A stretch of DNA of 64,000 nucleotides from Pedococcus_A sp963730585 (GCA_963730585.1 CAVSSL010000010.1:620001-684000); one strand, 5' to 3'. Positions 1 through 8,326 are shown, counted from the stretch's first letter. Made by a program: numbers and translations. The notes: a model not told the origin generated them from the letters alone.

Positions 1-221
1 ACGGTGACGTCGCGCTTCGACAGGCTCGCGGCGGCATACCGGGTCAAACCCGTCCGGAGCGGCGGACGGAAAAGATCACGAACGGATTACGGCGAATCGC
101 TTGTCGTGATCCGACACGCCCCGGTACCGTCGTCGCTTGGCACCAGTGCCGCCGGGTTGTCCGCGCATTTCTCCCGGGTCTCACAACTTCACACCGCACA
201 CCCAAGCACGCACACCCGCAG

Positions 222-378
222 CGCCTAACCTCGTCCGGCGGGTGTTTCACCGGGAGATCCCCGGGCCAGGACGAGGGTGGGGGAACCAACTCGGCCCGCT
301 TCGGCGGGTCTTGGGGTGAAGCCGGTCCGCCGGCCGGGCGCCTGACAGCCCGAACCCGACAGCTCACCTCTCAGGCGC
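222..378 (+). promoter_or_regulatory. c-di-AMP riboswitch (ydaO/yuaA type)
   Basis: The leader of the rpf gene carries the conserved blocks of the ydaO class in the right order: GGGGAACC at 279-286, GGGGTGAAGCC at 313-323, and a 3' block CAGCCCGAACCCGACAGCTC starting at 345, followed by ACCTCTCAGGC. CCTCGTCC (229-236) can pair with GGACGAGG (269-276). The aptamer ends about 25 nt before the start codon. This class senses cyclic di-AMP and is well known upstream of actinobacterial cell-wall hydrolase and Rpf genes. Boundaries are approximate. Upstream of it, 1-221 holds nothing I can assign. Confidence 0.85.
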
Positions 379-403
379 AGGTCAGGAGAGGATCCCTCGC
401 GCA

Positions 404-1126
404 ATGTTCTATGCCCCGAAGCACTCCGCTCGGAAGCAGAGCCCCGTCCGCCGGCGCATGGCCGGCGTTGCTGTTGCCGGATTCGCCACCGTCGGCGCCG
501 GAATCGCCACCTCCTCCAGCGCCCAGGCCGGCACGGTCTGGGACCGCCTCGCCAACTGCGAGAGCGGCGGCCGCTGGAACATCAACACCGGGAACGGCTT
601 CTACGGCGGCCTCCAGTTCTCGTACACCACCTGGAAGGCCTTCGGTGGCGGGCGCTACGCCTCCACGGCCGACCGTGCCAGCAAGGCCGAGCAGATCCTG
701 GTCGCCAAGCGGGTCCTGCAGGCCCAGGGCCCCGGCGCCTGGCCGCACTGCAGCGTCGTCGCCGGCCTGACCCGTGCCAACGGCGGCGCGGCCAGCGCAG
801 GCTCGAGCACCGCCGCGTCGCGCTCCAGCGCACGCAAGGCCCTGTCGTCCCGCTCGACGAGCGCCGGCAAGCTCGCCGTCGATGGCATCCGCGGCCCGAA
901 GACCAACGCCGCCATCGAGCGCTGGGTCGGCGGCTCGGTCAACGGCTCGCTCTCGCGCACCGACGTCCAGCGCCTGCAGCGCAAGGTCGGTTCCGCTCCT
1001 GACGGCGTCATCGGCCCGAAGACGGTCCGCGCCCTGCAGGCCAAGATCGGCGCCAAGAAGAACGGCGCCCGCTACCTCGACCGCGCCACCGTGCGTTCGC
1101 TGCAGCGGTACCTCAACACGCACTGA
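404..1126 (+). CDS. Resuscitation-promoting-factor-like transglycosylase with peptidoglycan-binding domain
   Basis: Secreted muralytic enzyme of 240 aa. A basic N-terminus (RRRMAG) and hydrophobic stretch form a signal peptide ending near AQAG (about residue 46). The Rpf domain follows (about 47-125) with WDRLANCESGG, which includes the catalytic Glu, and GFYGGLQFS. After a Ser/Ala linker there is a peptidoglycan-binding domain (about 165-225) with the repeated signatures DGIRGPKTNAA and DGVIGPKTVRA. The family cleaves peptidoglycan during growth and resuscitation. ATG 404 is preceded by AGGAGAGG at 383-391, spaced a little long. The c-di-AMP riboswitch in the leader implies second-messenger control of wall hydrolysis. 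Confidence 0.93.
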   Translation: MFYAPKHSARKQSPVRRRMAGVAVAGFATVGAGIATSSSAQAGTVWDRLANCESGGRWNINTGNGFYGGLQFSYTTWKAFGGGRYASTADRASKAEQILVAKRVLQAQGPGAWPHCSVVAGLTRANGGAASAGSSTAASRSSARKALSSRSTSAGKLAVDGIRGPKTNAAIERWVGGSVNGSLSRTDVQRLQRKVGSAPDGVIGPKTVRALQAKIGAKKNGARYLDRATVRSLQRYLNTH

Positions 1127-1139
1127 CGCAGCTGTGGCT

Positions 1140-1179
1140 CACCGGGCCCGGCTCACCTCACGGTGGGCCGGGCCCGGTG
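1140..1179 (+). terminator. Hairpin terminator after rpf
   Basis: CACCGGGCCCGGC (1140-1152) pairs perfectly with GCCGGGCCCGGTG (1167-1179) over 13 bp with a 14-nt loop, 14 nt after the rpf stop. It lacks a T-run, as is usual for hairpins in this GC range. Confidence 0.6.
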
Positions 1180-1258
1180 CGTATGCCGTGGGGCTGGGCG
1201 GCGCCGGGTAGCATTTCCGCGATCCCGTGGCCCGCCGTCGTGGCACGGTCGCGGGCTC

Positions 1259-1331
1259 GCCGGCGTGGCGCAATTGGCAGCGCACCTCACTTGTAATGAG
1301 GTGGTTAGGGGTTCGAGTCCCCTCGTCGGCT
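1259..1331 (+). tRNA. tRNA-Thr (anticodon TGT)
   Basis: Acceptor arms GCCGGCG (1259-1265) and CGTCGGC (1324-1330) pair with one G-U. The anticodon stem CCTCA/TGAGG encloses loop CTTGTAA, giving anticodon TGT at 1292-1294, which reads ACA. The T arm AGGGGTTCGAGTCCCCT is canonical and the D arm contains AATTGGCAGC. CCA is not encoded. It stands alone between rpf and an SDR gene. Confidence 0.95.
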
Positions 1332-1514
1332 CTCCAGACGGCTTTGTCGGCAGCGACTCACTGCTCAGGCGGTAGCAGTCCTCCGACGCGTCGCTCGGCG
1401 TGCGCGGCGGCGGCCTGGCATGGCGCTGTACGGCTGGACGCCGAAAGTCGGCTGTGGCTCTCCTCTTCGCGGTCGGTCCGCGACACAGACATGAAGAAGT
1501 GGCAGGGTCACGCC

Positions 1515-2279
1515 ATGAGCTCTCCCTTCAGCCTCGAGGGCAAGACGGCCCTCGTCACCGGTGGAAACCAAGGCCTCGGGAAGGCCTTCGCGCGGGGCCT
1601 CGCGGAGGCAGGTGCGCGGGTTGCGATCTGTGGGCGACGCGAAGAGGTGAACCTCGCGGCCGCCGCCGAGGCCCGGGAAGCGGGCCACGACTACGTCACC
1701 CTCACTGCGGACATCACCGACGACGCCCAGGTGGCGTCCCTGACGGCCGACGCCCGCGAGGCCCTCGGGGGGCGCATCGACGTGCTCGTGAACAACGCCG
1801 GCATCTGTTACCACGCGCCAGCGTTCGAGGTGACCGACGAGCAGTGGGCGGGCGTCTTCGACCTCAACGTCCGCGCGCTCTGGAAGATGTCCCTGGCTGT
1901 GGGCGCCGGTATGCGCGATGCCGGCGGGGGATCAATCGTCAACATCGGCAGCATGTCGGGGATGATCGTCAACCGCCCCCAGTGGCAGCCGGCGTACAAC
2001 GCCTCGAAAGCTGCCGTGCACCACCTGACCAAGTCGCTGGCCGTGGAGTGGGCGCCCTACGGCATCCGCGTCAACGCGGTCGCCCCGGGTTACGTCAAGA
2101 CGGACATGGCGCCGGTGGACCGGCCGGAGTTCCAGCGCCACTGGATCGAGGACTGCCCCCAGCAGCGCTTCGCCCTGCCTGAGGAGATCGCCCCGAGCGT
2201 CGTCTTCCTCGCCAGTGACGCGGCATCGTTCATCACCGGGTCGATCCTGGTGGCCGACGGTGGGTACACCGCGGTCTGA
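1515..2279 (+). CDS. SDR family NAD(P)-dependent oxidoreductase
   Basis: Classical short-chain dehydrogenase of 254 aa. The Rossmann motif TGGNQGLG sits near residue 15, NNAG near 93, the catalytic Ser in NIGSMSG near 147, and the Tyr-Lys pair in YNASK near 162. The C-terminus GSILVADGGYTAV is typical of the gluconate 5-dehydrogenase and 3-oxoacyl-ACP reductase branch. ATG 1515 was chosen because SDR homology begins directly after it. An in-frame ATG at 1491 (MKKWQGH) is possible. The substrate cannot be read from the sequence. It is transcribed alone and ends at a bidirectional hairpin. Confidence 0.9.
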   Translation: MSSPFSLEGKTALVTGGNQGLGKAFARGLAEAGARVAICGRREEVNLAAAAEAREAGHDYVTLTADITDDAQVASLTADAREALGGRIDVLVNNAGICYHAPAFEVTDEQWAGVFDLNVRALWKMSLAVGAGMRDAGGGSIVNIGSMSGMIVNRPQWQPAYNASKAAVHHLTKSLAVEWAPYGIRVNAVAPGYVKTDMAPVDRPEFQRHWIEDCPQQRFALPEEIAPSVVFLASDAASFITGSILVADGGYTAV

Positions 2280-2303
2280 CCGGGAACGGCGACGTGCCCG
2301 ATG

Positions 2304-2337
2304 GGGTGCCGCCACCGTGAGCGTGGTGGCGGCACCC
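2304..2337. terminator. Bidirectional hairpin terminator between convergent genes
   Basis: GGGTGCCGCCACC (2304-2316) pairs with GGTGGCGGCACCC (2325-2337): 13 perfect base pairs and an 8-nt loop, between the SDR stop at 2279 and the convergent gene end at 2357. Confidence 0.65.
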
Positions 2338-2356
2338 GTTGCCGCTCGTGACGTCG

Positions 2357-2626
2357 TCAGGCCGCGCCGTGCGTCGGTGGGGCGGGCCCGGGCTGGAGTG
2401 CCTCCGGTTCACCCCGTGCCTTGGCGTGCTCGACCAGCGCCGCTGGCGGCCCGCTGTCCTCGTGAGGGCACGGCCCGTGGGCGTGGTCGGGTCGGCGGGC
2501 GTGGATCTGGACGGACACCTGGGCCGTCCAGGCATGGCCGTGGTTGCAGGCGAACAGCACCTCGTCACCGCTGACGAAGATGCTCAGGTCGCCGTCGTCG
2601 TCGGTGTGCTTCAGCCTGGTGGTCAT
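2357..2626 (-). CDS. Small conserved hypothetical protein (KHTDDDG family, copy 1)
   Basis: 89 aa of unknown function. The N-terminal half reads KHTDDDGDLSIFVSGDEVLF followed by ACNHGHAWT. It is strongly similar to the protein at 3186-3467 (KHTDDDGALSVFISGDLVLF, then ACSKGHAWT), so the two are paralogs flanking one membrane-protein gene. The conserved Cys and two His could bind a metal, but this is a guess. The C-terminal half is Pro/Ala/His rich and differs between copies. Its ATG overlaps the stop of the upstream gene (ATGA at 2623-2626), implying translational coupling, with GGGAG upstream. No signal peptide is visible. Confidence 0.7.
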   Translation of the reverse strand: MTTRLKHTDDDGDLSIFVSGDEVLFACNHGHAWTAQVSVQIHARRPDHAHGPCPHEDSGPPAALVEHAKARGEPEALQPGPAPPTHGAA

Positions 2627-3027
2627 GGCGCGCTCCCGGTGCGGGCGTGGCTCGCCTGACGGGCCATGCCGAAGGCATCGGGATAGAGCGCCTGGGCCTT
2701 GCTGAGCAGGTCCTGCTCGCGGCTGCTGCCCAGGACGCCCTCGAGCTTCTGCTGGGTGCGCTTGGCCTCGCTCAGTGCGGCGCTGGCCTTGGCCTCCGCG
2801 TTCTCGCGGCCGGCGGCGCCGAACCAGTAGCCCAGCGCGGTGGTGAGCAACGGCAGCACGACCAGCAGGACGTCCTTGGACCGCTGGTACGTGTCGAGCA
2901 CCTGCCCTTCGTCATCCCTGGTCGGGATCGATGAGATCTGTCCGGCAACCTCCAGTAGCCAGTACGTCGTGATGAGAAAGAGAACCCCCGTCAGAACCGC
3001 TCTGATGTACATCGCTGCTTTTTCCAT
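2623..3027 (-). CDS. Small membrane protein with cytoplasmic helical tail, unknown function
   Basis: 134 aa. Two hydrophobic segments (YIRAVLTGVLFLITTYWLL, about residues 6-25, and VLLVVLPLLTTALGYWFGAA, about 56-75) are followed by a charged Ala/Glu/Lys-rich helix (about 80-115), likely a short coiled coil. ATG 3027 (MEKAAMY) has a strong GGGGGG Shine-Dalgarno and is preferred over an in-frame start at 3054. It overlaps the downstream KHTDDDG-family gene by 4 nt and so shares its transcript. I do not recognise a named family. Confidence 0.7.
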   Translation of the reverse strand: MEKAAMYIRAVLTGVLFLITTYWLLEVAGQISSIPTRDDEGQVLDTYQRSKDVLLVVLPLLTTALGYWFGAAGRENAEAKASAALSEAKRTQQKLEGVLGSSREQDLLSKAQALYPDAFGMARQASHARTGSAP

Positions 3028-3093
3028 GTGGCACCCCCCTGGTACACGCGACAAGGGTGCGCTTGTTGTCCCGGGGCAGGCTCATGCAAAAAG

Positions 3094-3110
3094 ACGAGGG
3101 AGGATCTCGT
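3094..3110 (-). terminator. Intrinsic terminator with T-run
   Basis: Read on the minus strand, ACGAG-ATCCTCC-CTCGT is followed by CTTTTTGC, a classical stem plus T-run. It lies about 75 nt downstream of the gene ending at 3186 and upstream of the start at 3027, separating the two KHTDDDG units. Confidence 0.55.
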
Positions 3111-3185
3111 TTTGGTATCGACGCCGCGGTTTGACACTTGATCTGTCTGTTTGGCGCCGCTTGTGCACCATCGAGACCGCTGGGC

Positions 3186-3467
3186 TCATTCGTAGCCGAG
3201 GGCTTGGGGAAGGCCAGGTCCGAAGCGCCGCACCAGCTCGGCATACCGCTCGTGCTCCACGGACAGCTCCTCCAGCTCGTCCTCGGTCTCCTCGACGTCG
3301 GTGTCCAGGTGCCTCGTGGGTCCTGCCCCGCGCTCGATCGAGACGGGCGCCGTCCAGGCATGGCCCTTGCTGCACGCGAAGAGCACGAGGTCGCCGCTGA
3401 TGAACACGCTCAGGGCGCCGTCGTCGTCGGTGTGCTTCATCTGCGACACGTGAAGAGAGTGCGCCAT
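3186..3467 (-). CDS. Small conserved hypothetical protein (KHTDDDG family, copy 2)
   Basis: 93 aa of unknown function, paralogous to the product of 2357-2626 over its first half (KHTDDDG, SGD-VLFAC, GHAWTAPVS). The second half is acidic and helical (DTDVEETEDELEELSVEHER) and ends LGYE, unlike copy 1. I chose ATG 3467 (MAHSLHVSQ) with a weak GGCGGG upstream. A Met directly at KHTDDDG (3440) has no ribosome site. A terminator separates it from the operon that contains copy 1. Confidence 0.65.
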   Translation of the reverse strand: MAHSLHVSQMKHTDDDGALSVFISGDLVLFACSKGHAWTAPVSIERGAGPTRHLDTDVEETEDELEELSVEHERYAELVRRFGPGLPQALGYE

Positions 3468-3672
3468 TTGCCCGCCGAGCGGATCCGCCAAAGGGCGCAG
3501 GAGGGTGTCGCGGCGGGGCCGAACCGGTCTACTCTGGGCTCGTGGCCAGCCGGCCCTGAGCGCAGGCAAGCCGCACGAAACGCAGCCAACAGCTCGCGGA
3601 CCGGTGGCCCGTTCGGATGACCGGGCGAGGTTGCTGGTCAAGGCATCAACGGGTGAAGCACGGGAGGCCGCC

Positions 3673-3918
3673 ATGGCAGAGGCACCTGGGGAAGCCATCC
3701 CTCGTCGCCAGCCACGAGACCCGGCACGACGTCAGAGCCGTCTGAGTGGCTGGTGGTCCCGGTGGCTGCACCGCAACGTGCCGCTCATCGAGGACCCCGC
3801 GGTGGGCCGGCTGGACCGGATGGACGGCGTGACACCGCGTCGCACCCCGGCGCCGGCACCGCGCGTCACCGAGCAGGACGCCACGGCGGACCACCCCGGC
3901 CGGGGAGCGGCCTCCTAG
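3673..3918 (+). CDS. Small hypothetical basic protein
   Basis: 81 aa. ATG 3673 has a good GGGAGG. The product is rich in Arg, Pro and Ala with a central aromatic patch (SGWWSRWLHRNVPLIEDP) and no predicted membrane span. A TACTCT at 3530-3535 could be a -10 element for it. No family is recognised. It could be spurious in such GC-rich DNA; the ribosome site and lack of competing genes favour it. Confidence 0.4.
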   Translation: MAEAPGEAIPRRQPRDPARRQSRLSGWWSRWLHRNVPLIEDPAVGRLDRMDGVTPRRTPAPAPRVTEQDATADHPGRGAAS

Positions 3919-3972
3919 CCGTGTGACCTCTGGCCCTGCGCGCCGCCGGCTGCGCCGGCGTAGGCAGGAGCC

Positions 3973-5136
3973 ATGGTGGTCGAAGGCACTCGGCTGGTCC
4001 TCGGCGGCGACGTCATGACGGGCCGGGGGGTCGACCAGGTGCTGGCGCACCCCGTGTCGCCCGAGCTGCACGAGGACTTCGTGCACGACGCCCGCACCTA
4101 CGTCGAGCTCGCCGAGCGGGCGCACGGGCCCGTCGCCCGCCCCGTCGATCCGGAGTGGCCGTGGGGTGAGGCGCTGGCGGTGATGGACGGCTTCGCCCCT
4201 GCGGTGCGGCTGCTCAACCTCGAGACCAGCGTCACCACCAGCGACGACTGGGCCCGAGGCAAGGCCGTCACCTATCGGATGAGCCCGCACAACCTCGACG
4301 TCCTCGCGGCGGCCAGGGCTGACGTGTGGATGCTCGCCAACAACCACGTGCTGGACTACGGCGAGGCCGGGCTCCTCGAGACGCTCGACGTGCTGTCCCG
4401 TGCCGGCCTGGCCACCACCGGCGCCGGTCGGGACGAGACCGAGGCGTGGCGGCCCGCCGCGGTCGAGGCGGCCGACGGCCACCGCGTGGTGGTGCTCTCG
4501 GTCGGCGACCTCTCCAGCGGCGTCCCACCGGAATGGGGCGCCGCCCTGCAACGACCGGGGGTGGCCCTGCTGCCTGACCTCTCCCACCAGACGGCGAGCC
4601 GGGTGGCCGAGCGGCTCCACGAGGGTGGTCACCCGGGTGACCTGCGCGTGGTGTCCATCCACTGGGGGAGCAACTGGGGCTACGACATCCCCCACGGGCA
4701 CCGCCGGTTCGCCCACGCCCTGGTCGACGCCGGTGTCCACGTCGTGCACGGGCACTCCTCGCACCACCCCCGCCCCGTCGAGGTCTACCGCGGTCACCTC
4801 GTGCTCTACGGCTGCGGCGACCTCGTCAACGACTACGAGGGCATCGGCGGCTTCGAGGTGTACCGCGACGACGTGCGGGCCCTCCACCTCGCCCGCCTCG
4901 ACCCGGCGACCGGCGAGGTCGAGAGCCTGCGACTGGTGCCGCTGCTCGCCCGGCGCCTCCGTCTCGAGCGGGCCGGCGCTGACGACGCGCGCTGGCTGGC
5001 CCACACCCTCACGCGAGCAGGACGCGCCCTGGGGACTGCGTTCCAGGTGGAGGGCGAACAGGGGGAGGGCGACCGGGTGGGGGGCGGCCAGGGGGATGCC
5101 GACCAGGCGGGCCCGGTCCTCGACCTGCGCTGGTGA
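3973..5136 (+). CDS. CapA family protein (metallophosphatase-fold PGA_cap domain)
   Basis: 387 aa. It starts with the family's RLVLGGDVMTGRGVDQ (about residues 6-21), then NLETSVT (about 80), MLANNHVLDYG (about 120), SIHWGSNWGYD (about 225-235) and HGHSSHHPRPVEVYRGHLVL (about 257-277), which together supply the Asp, Asn and His ligands of the calcineurin-like fold. Related proteins act in poly-gamma-glutamate capsule synthesis. Solitary copies like this one in actinobacteria have no assigned role. There is no signal peptide. ATG 3973 follows AGGAG. The C-terminal 40 aa are Gly/Gln rich and probably disordered. Confidence 0.88.
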   Translation: MVVEGTRLVLGGDVMTGRGVDQVLAHPVSPELHEDFVHDARTYVELAERAHGPVARPVDPEWPWGEALAVMDGFAPAVRLLNLETSVTTSDDWARGKAVTYRMSPHNLDVLAAARADVWMLANNHVLDYGEAGLLETLDVLSRAGLATTGAGRDETEAWRPAAVEAADGHRVVVLSVGDLSSGVPPEWGAALQRPGVALLPDLSHQTASRVAERLHEGGHPGDLRVVSIHWGSNWGYDIPHGHRRFAHALVDAGVHVVHGHSSHHPRPVEVYRGHLVLYGCGDLVNDYEGIGGFEVYRDDVRALHLARLDPATGEVESLRLVPLLARRLRLERAGADDARWLAHTLTRAGRALGTAFQVEGEQGEGDRVGGGQGDADQAGPVLDLRW

Positions 5137-5215
5137 CCTTGCCGTCCGGCCGCCCCTCTGGGGACGTGTGAGACGCTTGACCGTGCCGCCCGAGGGAGAG
5201 GAAGCCAGGGTCACC

Positions 5216-6226
5216 GTGCCGCGAACAGGTCAGCTCTCCGCCCTCGACCTGCTCCACTTCCGCCCCCACGCCGGCGCGCATCGCGTGGCCCTGCGGGCCG
5301 GGGTCTCCGTCTTCGTCCCGCTCCTCACCGTGGCCCTCCTCGGCCACCCGGAGTGGTCGATGTATGCCGGGTTCGGCGCTTTCACGTCCCTGTACGGCCG
5401 CAACCACATCCACCTCTCCCGCGTCGCGATGCAGTCCTCGGTCGGCGCGGTGCTGGTGTCCGTGATGGTGCTGGGGGTCGCCATCTCGACGCTGCCGAAC
5501 GCGGCGTGGGTCGCCGTTCCCGTTGCTGGGCTGGTCGCGGCCGGCGCGTCGATGTTGTCCCGCGCGCAGGACTGGCACCCGCCGGGTTCGCTGTTCGTGG
5601 TGTTCGCCTTCGGCGGGTGCGCCTCGGTGCCGCACACCACCGCAGACCTGCTGCCGGCGCTCCTGGTGTCGGGCCTCTCAGCGCTGTTCGCGGTGTTGGT
5701 GGGCGCCGTCGGCGGCTTCGCCCGCGGCGACCGCTCCCTGCCGTCGCGGGTCCGCCTTCACCGTTCGTGGCTCCCGCTGCAGGACGCGGCCGCCGCGAGC
5801 ATCGCCGGTGCCCTCGCCACCGCTTCCGGCATCGGCCACCCCTACTGGGCGACCGTGGCCGCGGTGGCGCCCCTGTCGGCCCGGGGCCTGCGCGGCCAGC
5901 TGGCCCGTGGCGTCCAGCGCGTGCTCGGCACCCTGTTCGGCCTCGTCACCAGCGCGCTTCTGCTGAGCCTGCACCTGACGGGCGTCGCCCTGCTGGTCGT
6001 CATCGCCGCGCTCCAGATCGGCGCGGAGCTGCTCGTCGGGCGCAACTACGGCGTGGCGCTGCTCGTCATCACCCCACTGGCCCTGCTCATGGGGCAGACG
6101 GCGTTCGAGCAGCCGGCCGGCCAGCTGCTCTTCGACCGTGGCGTCGAGACCGTGATCGGCAGCGCCGTGGGCCTGACGCTCGTGCTCGGTCTGCACCTGC
6201 ACCGCCGGCGCCGCACCGAGACCTGA
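5216..6226 (+). CDS. FUSC-family / aromatic acid exporter-like membrane protein
   Basis: About 336 aa, with two halves of hydrophobic helices: residues about 20-150 (SVFVPLLTVALLG, MYAGFGAFTSLYG) and about 190-335 (PYWATVAAVAPL, GVALLVITPLALLMG). The motif HPYWATVAAVAPLSARG and the basic linker with GRNYGVALL resemble FUSC and ArAE-type proteins, proposed efflux carriers of the inner membrane. GTG 5216 (VPRTGQLSALDLLHF) was chosen, with AGGG upstream. GTG 5183 is an alternative. It lies 79 nt after capA and may be co-transcribed with it. Confidence 0.8.
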   Translation: MPRTGQLSALDLLHFRPHAGAHRVALRAGVSVFVPLLTVALLGHPEWSMYAGFGAFTSLYGRNHIHLSRVAMQSSVGAVLVSVMVLGVAISTLPNAAWVAVPVAGLVAAGASMLSRAQDWHPPGSLFVVFAFGGCASVPHTTADLLPALLVSGLSALFAVLVGAVGGFARGDRSLPSRVRLHRSWLPLQDAAAASIAGALATASGIGHPYWATVAAVAPLSARGLRGQLARGVQRVLGTLFGLVTSALLLSLHLTGVALLVVIAALQIGAELLVGRNYGVALLVITPLALLMGQTAFEQPAGQLLFDRGVETVIGSAVGLTLVLGLHLHRRRRTET

Positions 6227-6256
6227 CGGGCGTTCCGGGGCGGGGGCGGTGGTCGC

Positions 6257-6670
6257 TCAGCCCGGTCGCAGCACCTGCCACATGCCGACGGACCCGTCCG
6301 TGACGAAGCCTTCCCGGGCATAGAGCGGCTGGCCGGCAGGGGTGGCGAAGAGCCCGACGAAGCAGTCCGCCCCGGCCATCTCCATGACCTGGCGGCGCAG
6401 GCGGCCGAGCACCTCGTTCCCGAGGCCCCGGCGCTGGTGGTCGGGGTGCACCGCGACGTCCTGGATGTAGAAGTAGAAGGCGCCGTCGCCGACGACCCTG
6501 CCCATGGCGACGGGTTGGTCGTCGGCGTCGTAGGCGACCACGCCGCACAGCGACCCGGCCAGGGAAGCCGGGACTGACTCCCAGTGGAAGTCGGTGTGCC
6601 AACCCACCGAGATGGCCAGGGCGCCGTGCTCCTCGACCGTGGGAACGGAGTCGACGAACCGGTAGGTCAT
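6257..6670 (-). CDS. GNAT family N-acetyltransferase
   Basis: 137 aa, a single GNAT domain. Motif A is IQDVAVHPDHQRRGLGNEVL (about residues 70-90), with the Q/R-x-x-G-x-G acetyl-CoA loop. The end PLYAREGFVTDGSVGM matches the usual final beta-alpha. The acceptor is unknown. ATG 6670 follows AAGGAG. It lies 40 nt downstream of the MATE gene on the same strand and is probably co-transcribed, which would fit an antibiotic or metabolite detoxification pair. Confidence 0.88.
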   Translation of the reverse strand: MTYRFVDSVPTVEEHGALAISVGWHTDFHWESVPASLAGSLCGVVAYDADDQPVAMGRVVGDGAFYFYIQDVAVHPDHQRRGLGNEVLGRLRRQVMEMAGADCFVGLFATPAGQPLYAREGFVTDGSVGMWQVLRPG

Positions 6671-6710
6671 GTGTCTCCTTCGACGAACAGGCGTGCGGTG
6701 GGTGGTGCCG

Positions 6711-8165
6711 TCAGACGCCGATGGGGGCCTCAGCGGGCGGCGCGGGTGCGACGCCCTCGGTGGGCGCTGCCAGGCTGTCGTCGGCGTGTCCGGTGCGGGC
6801 GAGCACGTCCCAGCGCAGTCGGCGGGCGCGCCACGTGAAGACCGCCAGTTTGGCGACCTCCTCGACGACGCGGGCGACGAACACGCCGAGCACGCCCAGC
6901 GGGGTGTGCAGGCCGAGCAGCACCGCGATGGGCAGGCCCACCACGAAGGCGCCGACGGCGTCGCCCATGATGACGCCGCGCACGTCGTTGCCGCTGGGCA
7001 GCACCCCGGCGCCGAGGATCATGTTGCGCACCTTGACGACCTGGAACGCCGCGTTGACCGCGATGCCGAGCACGGCCATGGAGCGCACGTCGTCACCGGC
7101 GTCCTCGAAGAGCGGATCGAGCAGCAGCACGCTGGCCCCGAAGAGCACGCCGAACAGGGCGCCGGTGCCCAGTCCGGCCCGGGTGAGGCGGTGGACCCAG
7201 GCGACCGCACTGTCGGCGTCGCCCCGACCGACCGCGCGGCCCACCAGGGTCGTGGTGGCGCTCATGAGCCCGATGCTGCCGACGATGAAGACGCCCTCGA
7301 GCGTCGTGACGATCTGGGCCGCGGCCAACGCCTCGTCGCCGAGCTGCTGGAAGACCACGTTGTAGAGGAACGTCCCGCCGGTCCAGAAGAGCTCGGTGAC
7401 CCCGAGCGGCAGGGCCAGCACGAACAGCGGCACCACCACGCGGCGCCACTCGGTGCGGTCGACCGGCAGGTGCCACGACACGACCCCGTTCGGCCCGAAG
7501 GCCATGGAGACGAGGATCGCGGCCTTGACGGTGGCGGTGACGAGGGTGGCCCAGCCCGCACCGGCGGCGCCGAGCGCGGGGGCCGGCCCGGCGCCGGTGA
7601 CGAGCGTGTAGGCCAGTGCCGAGTTCACCAGCACGGTGACGGTCGTCGCCACCATCGGGCTGGCGGCCCGGCCCACCGATCGCAGGACGCCGCTGAGGAT
7701 GGCGCTCAGCATGGTGGGCAGGGTGGCCAGCGCGATGAGCCGGAAGTAGTCGGTGCCGGCGTCGGCGACCGTCGGTGAGGCCCCCGTGCGGGCCAGCAGC
7801 TCACCGGCCCACAGGAACGGCAGCAGCGAGGCGAGCACCCCCAGCGTGCCGGCGACGAGGAGCGCGGCGGTCACCGTGTGGTCCATGTCGGTGCGGCGAC
7901 CGGCGCCGAAGGCGCGCGCGACCAGGATGCTCACCGACGTGCCGAGGCAGCCGAGCGTGATGATGAGGATGAACGACAGGCTGTTCGCGAAGCCCACCGC
8001 TGCGATGGCGGTGGCGCCGAGGGTGCCGACCACGACCTGGTTGACGAAGTTCAGCACCAGCATCAGCACGAACTCCGCGCTCACCGGCACGGCGATCTGC
8101 GCGATCTCCCGCCGCGGTGTGACCACGTCCGGCGAGCGGCGCGTGGGCAGGGTGAGGCGGGGCAT
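6711..8165 (-). CDS. MATE family multidrug/metabolite efflux transporter
   Basis: 484 aa with about 12 hydrophobic helices. The first helix region EIAQIAVPVSAEFVLMLVLN and the following FVNQVVVGTLGATAIAAVGF are characteristic of MatE domain 1, and the second copy begins near residue 240 (VVPLFVLALPLGVTELFW). The family exports cationic drugs or metabolites using Na+ or H+ gradients. ATG 8165 has AAAGG upstream. A GNAT acetyltransferase follows on the same transcript. Confidence 0.92.
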   Translation of the reverse strand: MPRLTLPTRRSPDVVTPRREIAQIAVPVSAEFVLMLVLNFVNQVVVGTLGATAIAAVGFANSLSFILIITLGCLGTSVSILVARAFGAGRRTDMDHTVTAALLVAGTLGVLASLLPFLWAGELLARTGASPTVADAGTDYFRLIALATLPTMLSAILSGVLRSVGRAASPMVATTVTVLVNSALAYTLVTGAGPAPALGAAGAGWATLVTATVKAAILVSMAFGPNGVVSWHLPVDRTEWRRVVVPLFVLALPLGVTELFWTGGTFLYNVVFQQLGDEALAAAQIVTTLEGVFIVGSIGLMSATTTLVGRAVGRGDADSAVAWVHRLTRAGLGTGALFGVLFGASVLLLDPLFEDAGDDVRSMAVLGIAVNAAFQVVKVRNMILGAGVLPSGNDVRGVIMGDAVGAFVVGLPIAVLLGLHTPLGVLGVFVARVVEEVAKLAVFTWRARRLRWDVLARTGHADDSLAAPTEGVAPAPPAEAPIGV

Positions 8166-8326
8166 GGCAGTGCCTTTCAGCGAGAAGGGTGGGAGGTCCC
8201 GGGACTGGCGCCGTCGTTGGCGCCGCGGGCAGGAGAGATGTTACGGCCCGGAACCGACGGCCCGACACGGGTTTTCGGTAGGGGAGAGTCTGTGGGAGGG
8301 CACGGTCGCGTGGTGACCGCAGGCGT

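Noticed and set aside
1227..1514. In-frame N-terminal extension of the SDR gene through the tRNA
   Set aside because: The extension would translate tRNA-Thr and has no SDR homology. The ATG at 1515 fits the family start.
3132..3137. TTGACA as a plus-strand promoter
   Set aside because: No -10 element is found at the right distance and the next plus-strand gene starts more than 500 nt away.
3646..5214. Long open frame (522 codons) on the minus strand
   Set aside because: It lies wholly antisense to the CapA-like gene, which has clear family motifs. The frame is open only because of GC-rich third positions.
6669..7778. 369-codon open frame on the plus strand
   Set aside because: Antisense to the MATE transporter; composition (His, Glu, Gln, Gly) is that of a shadow.
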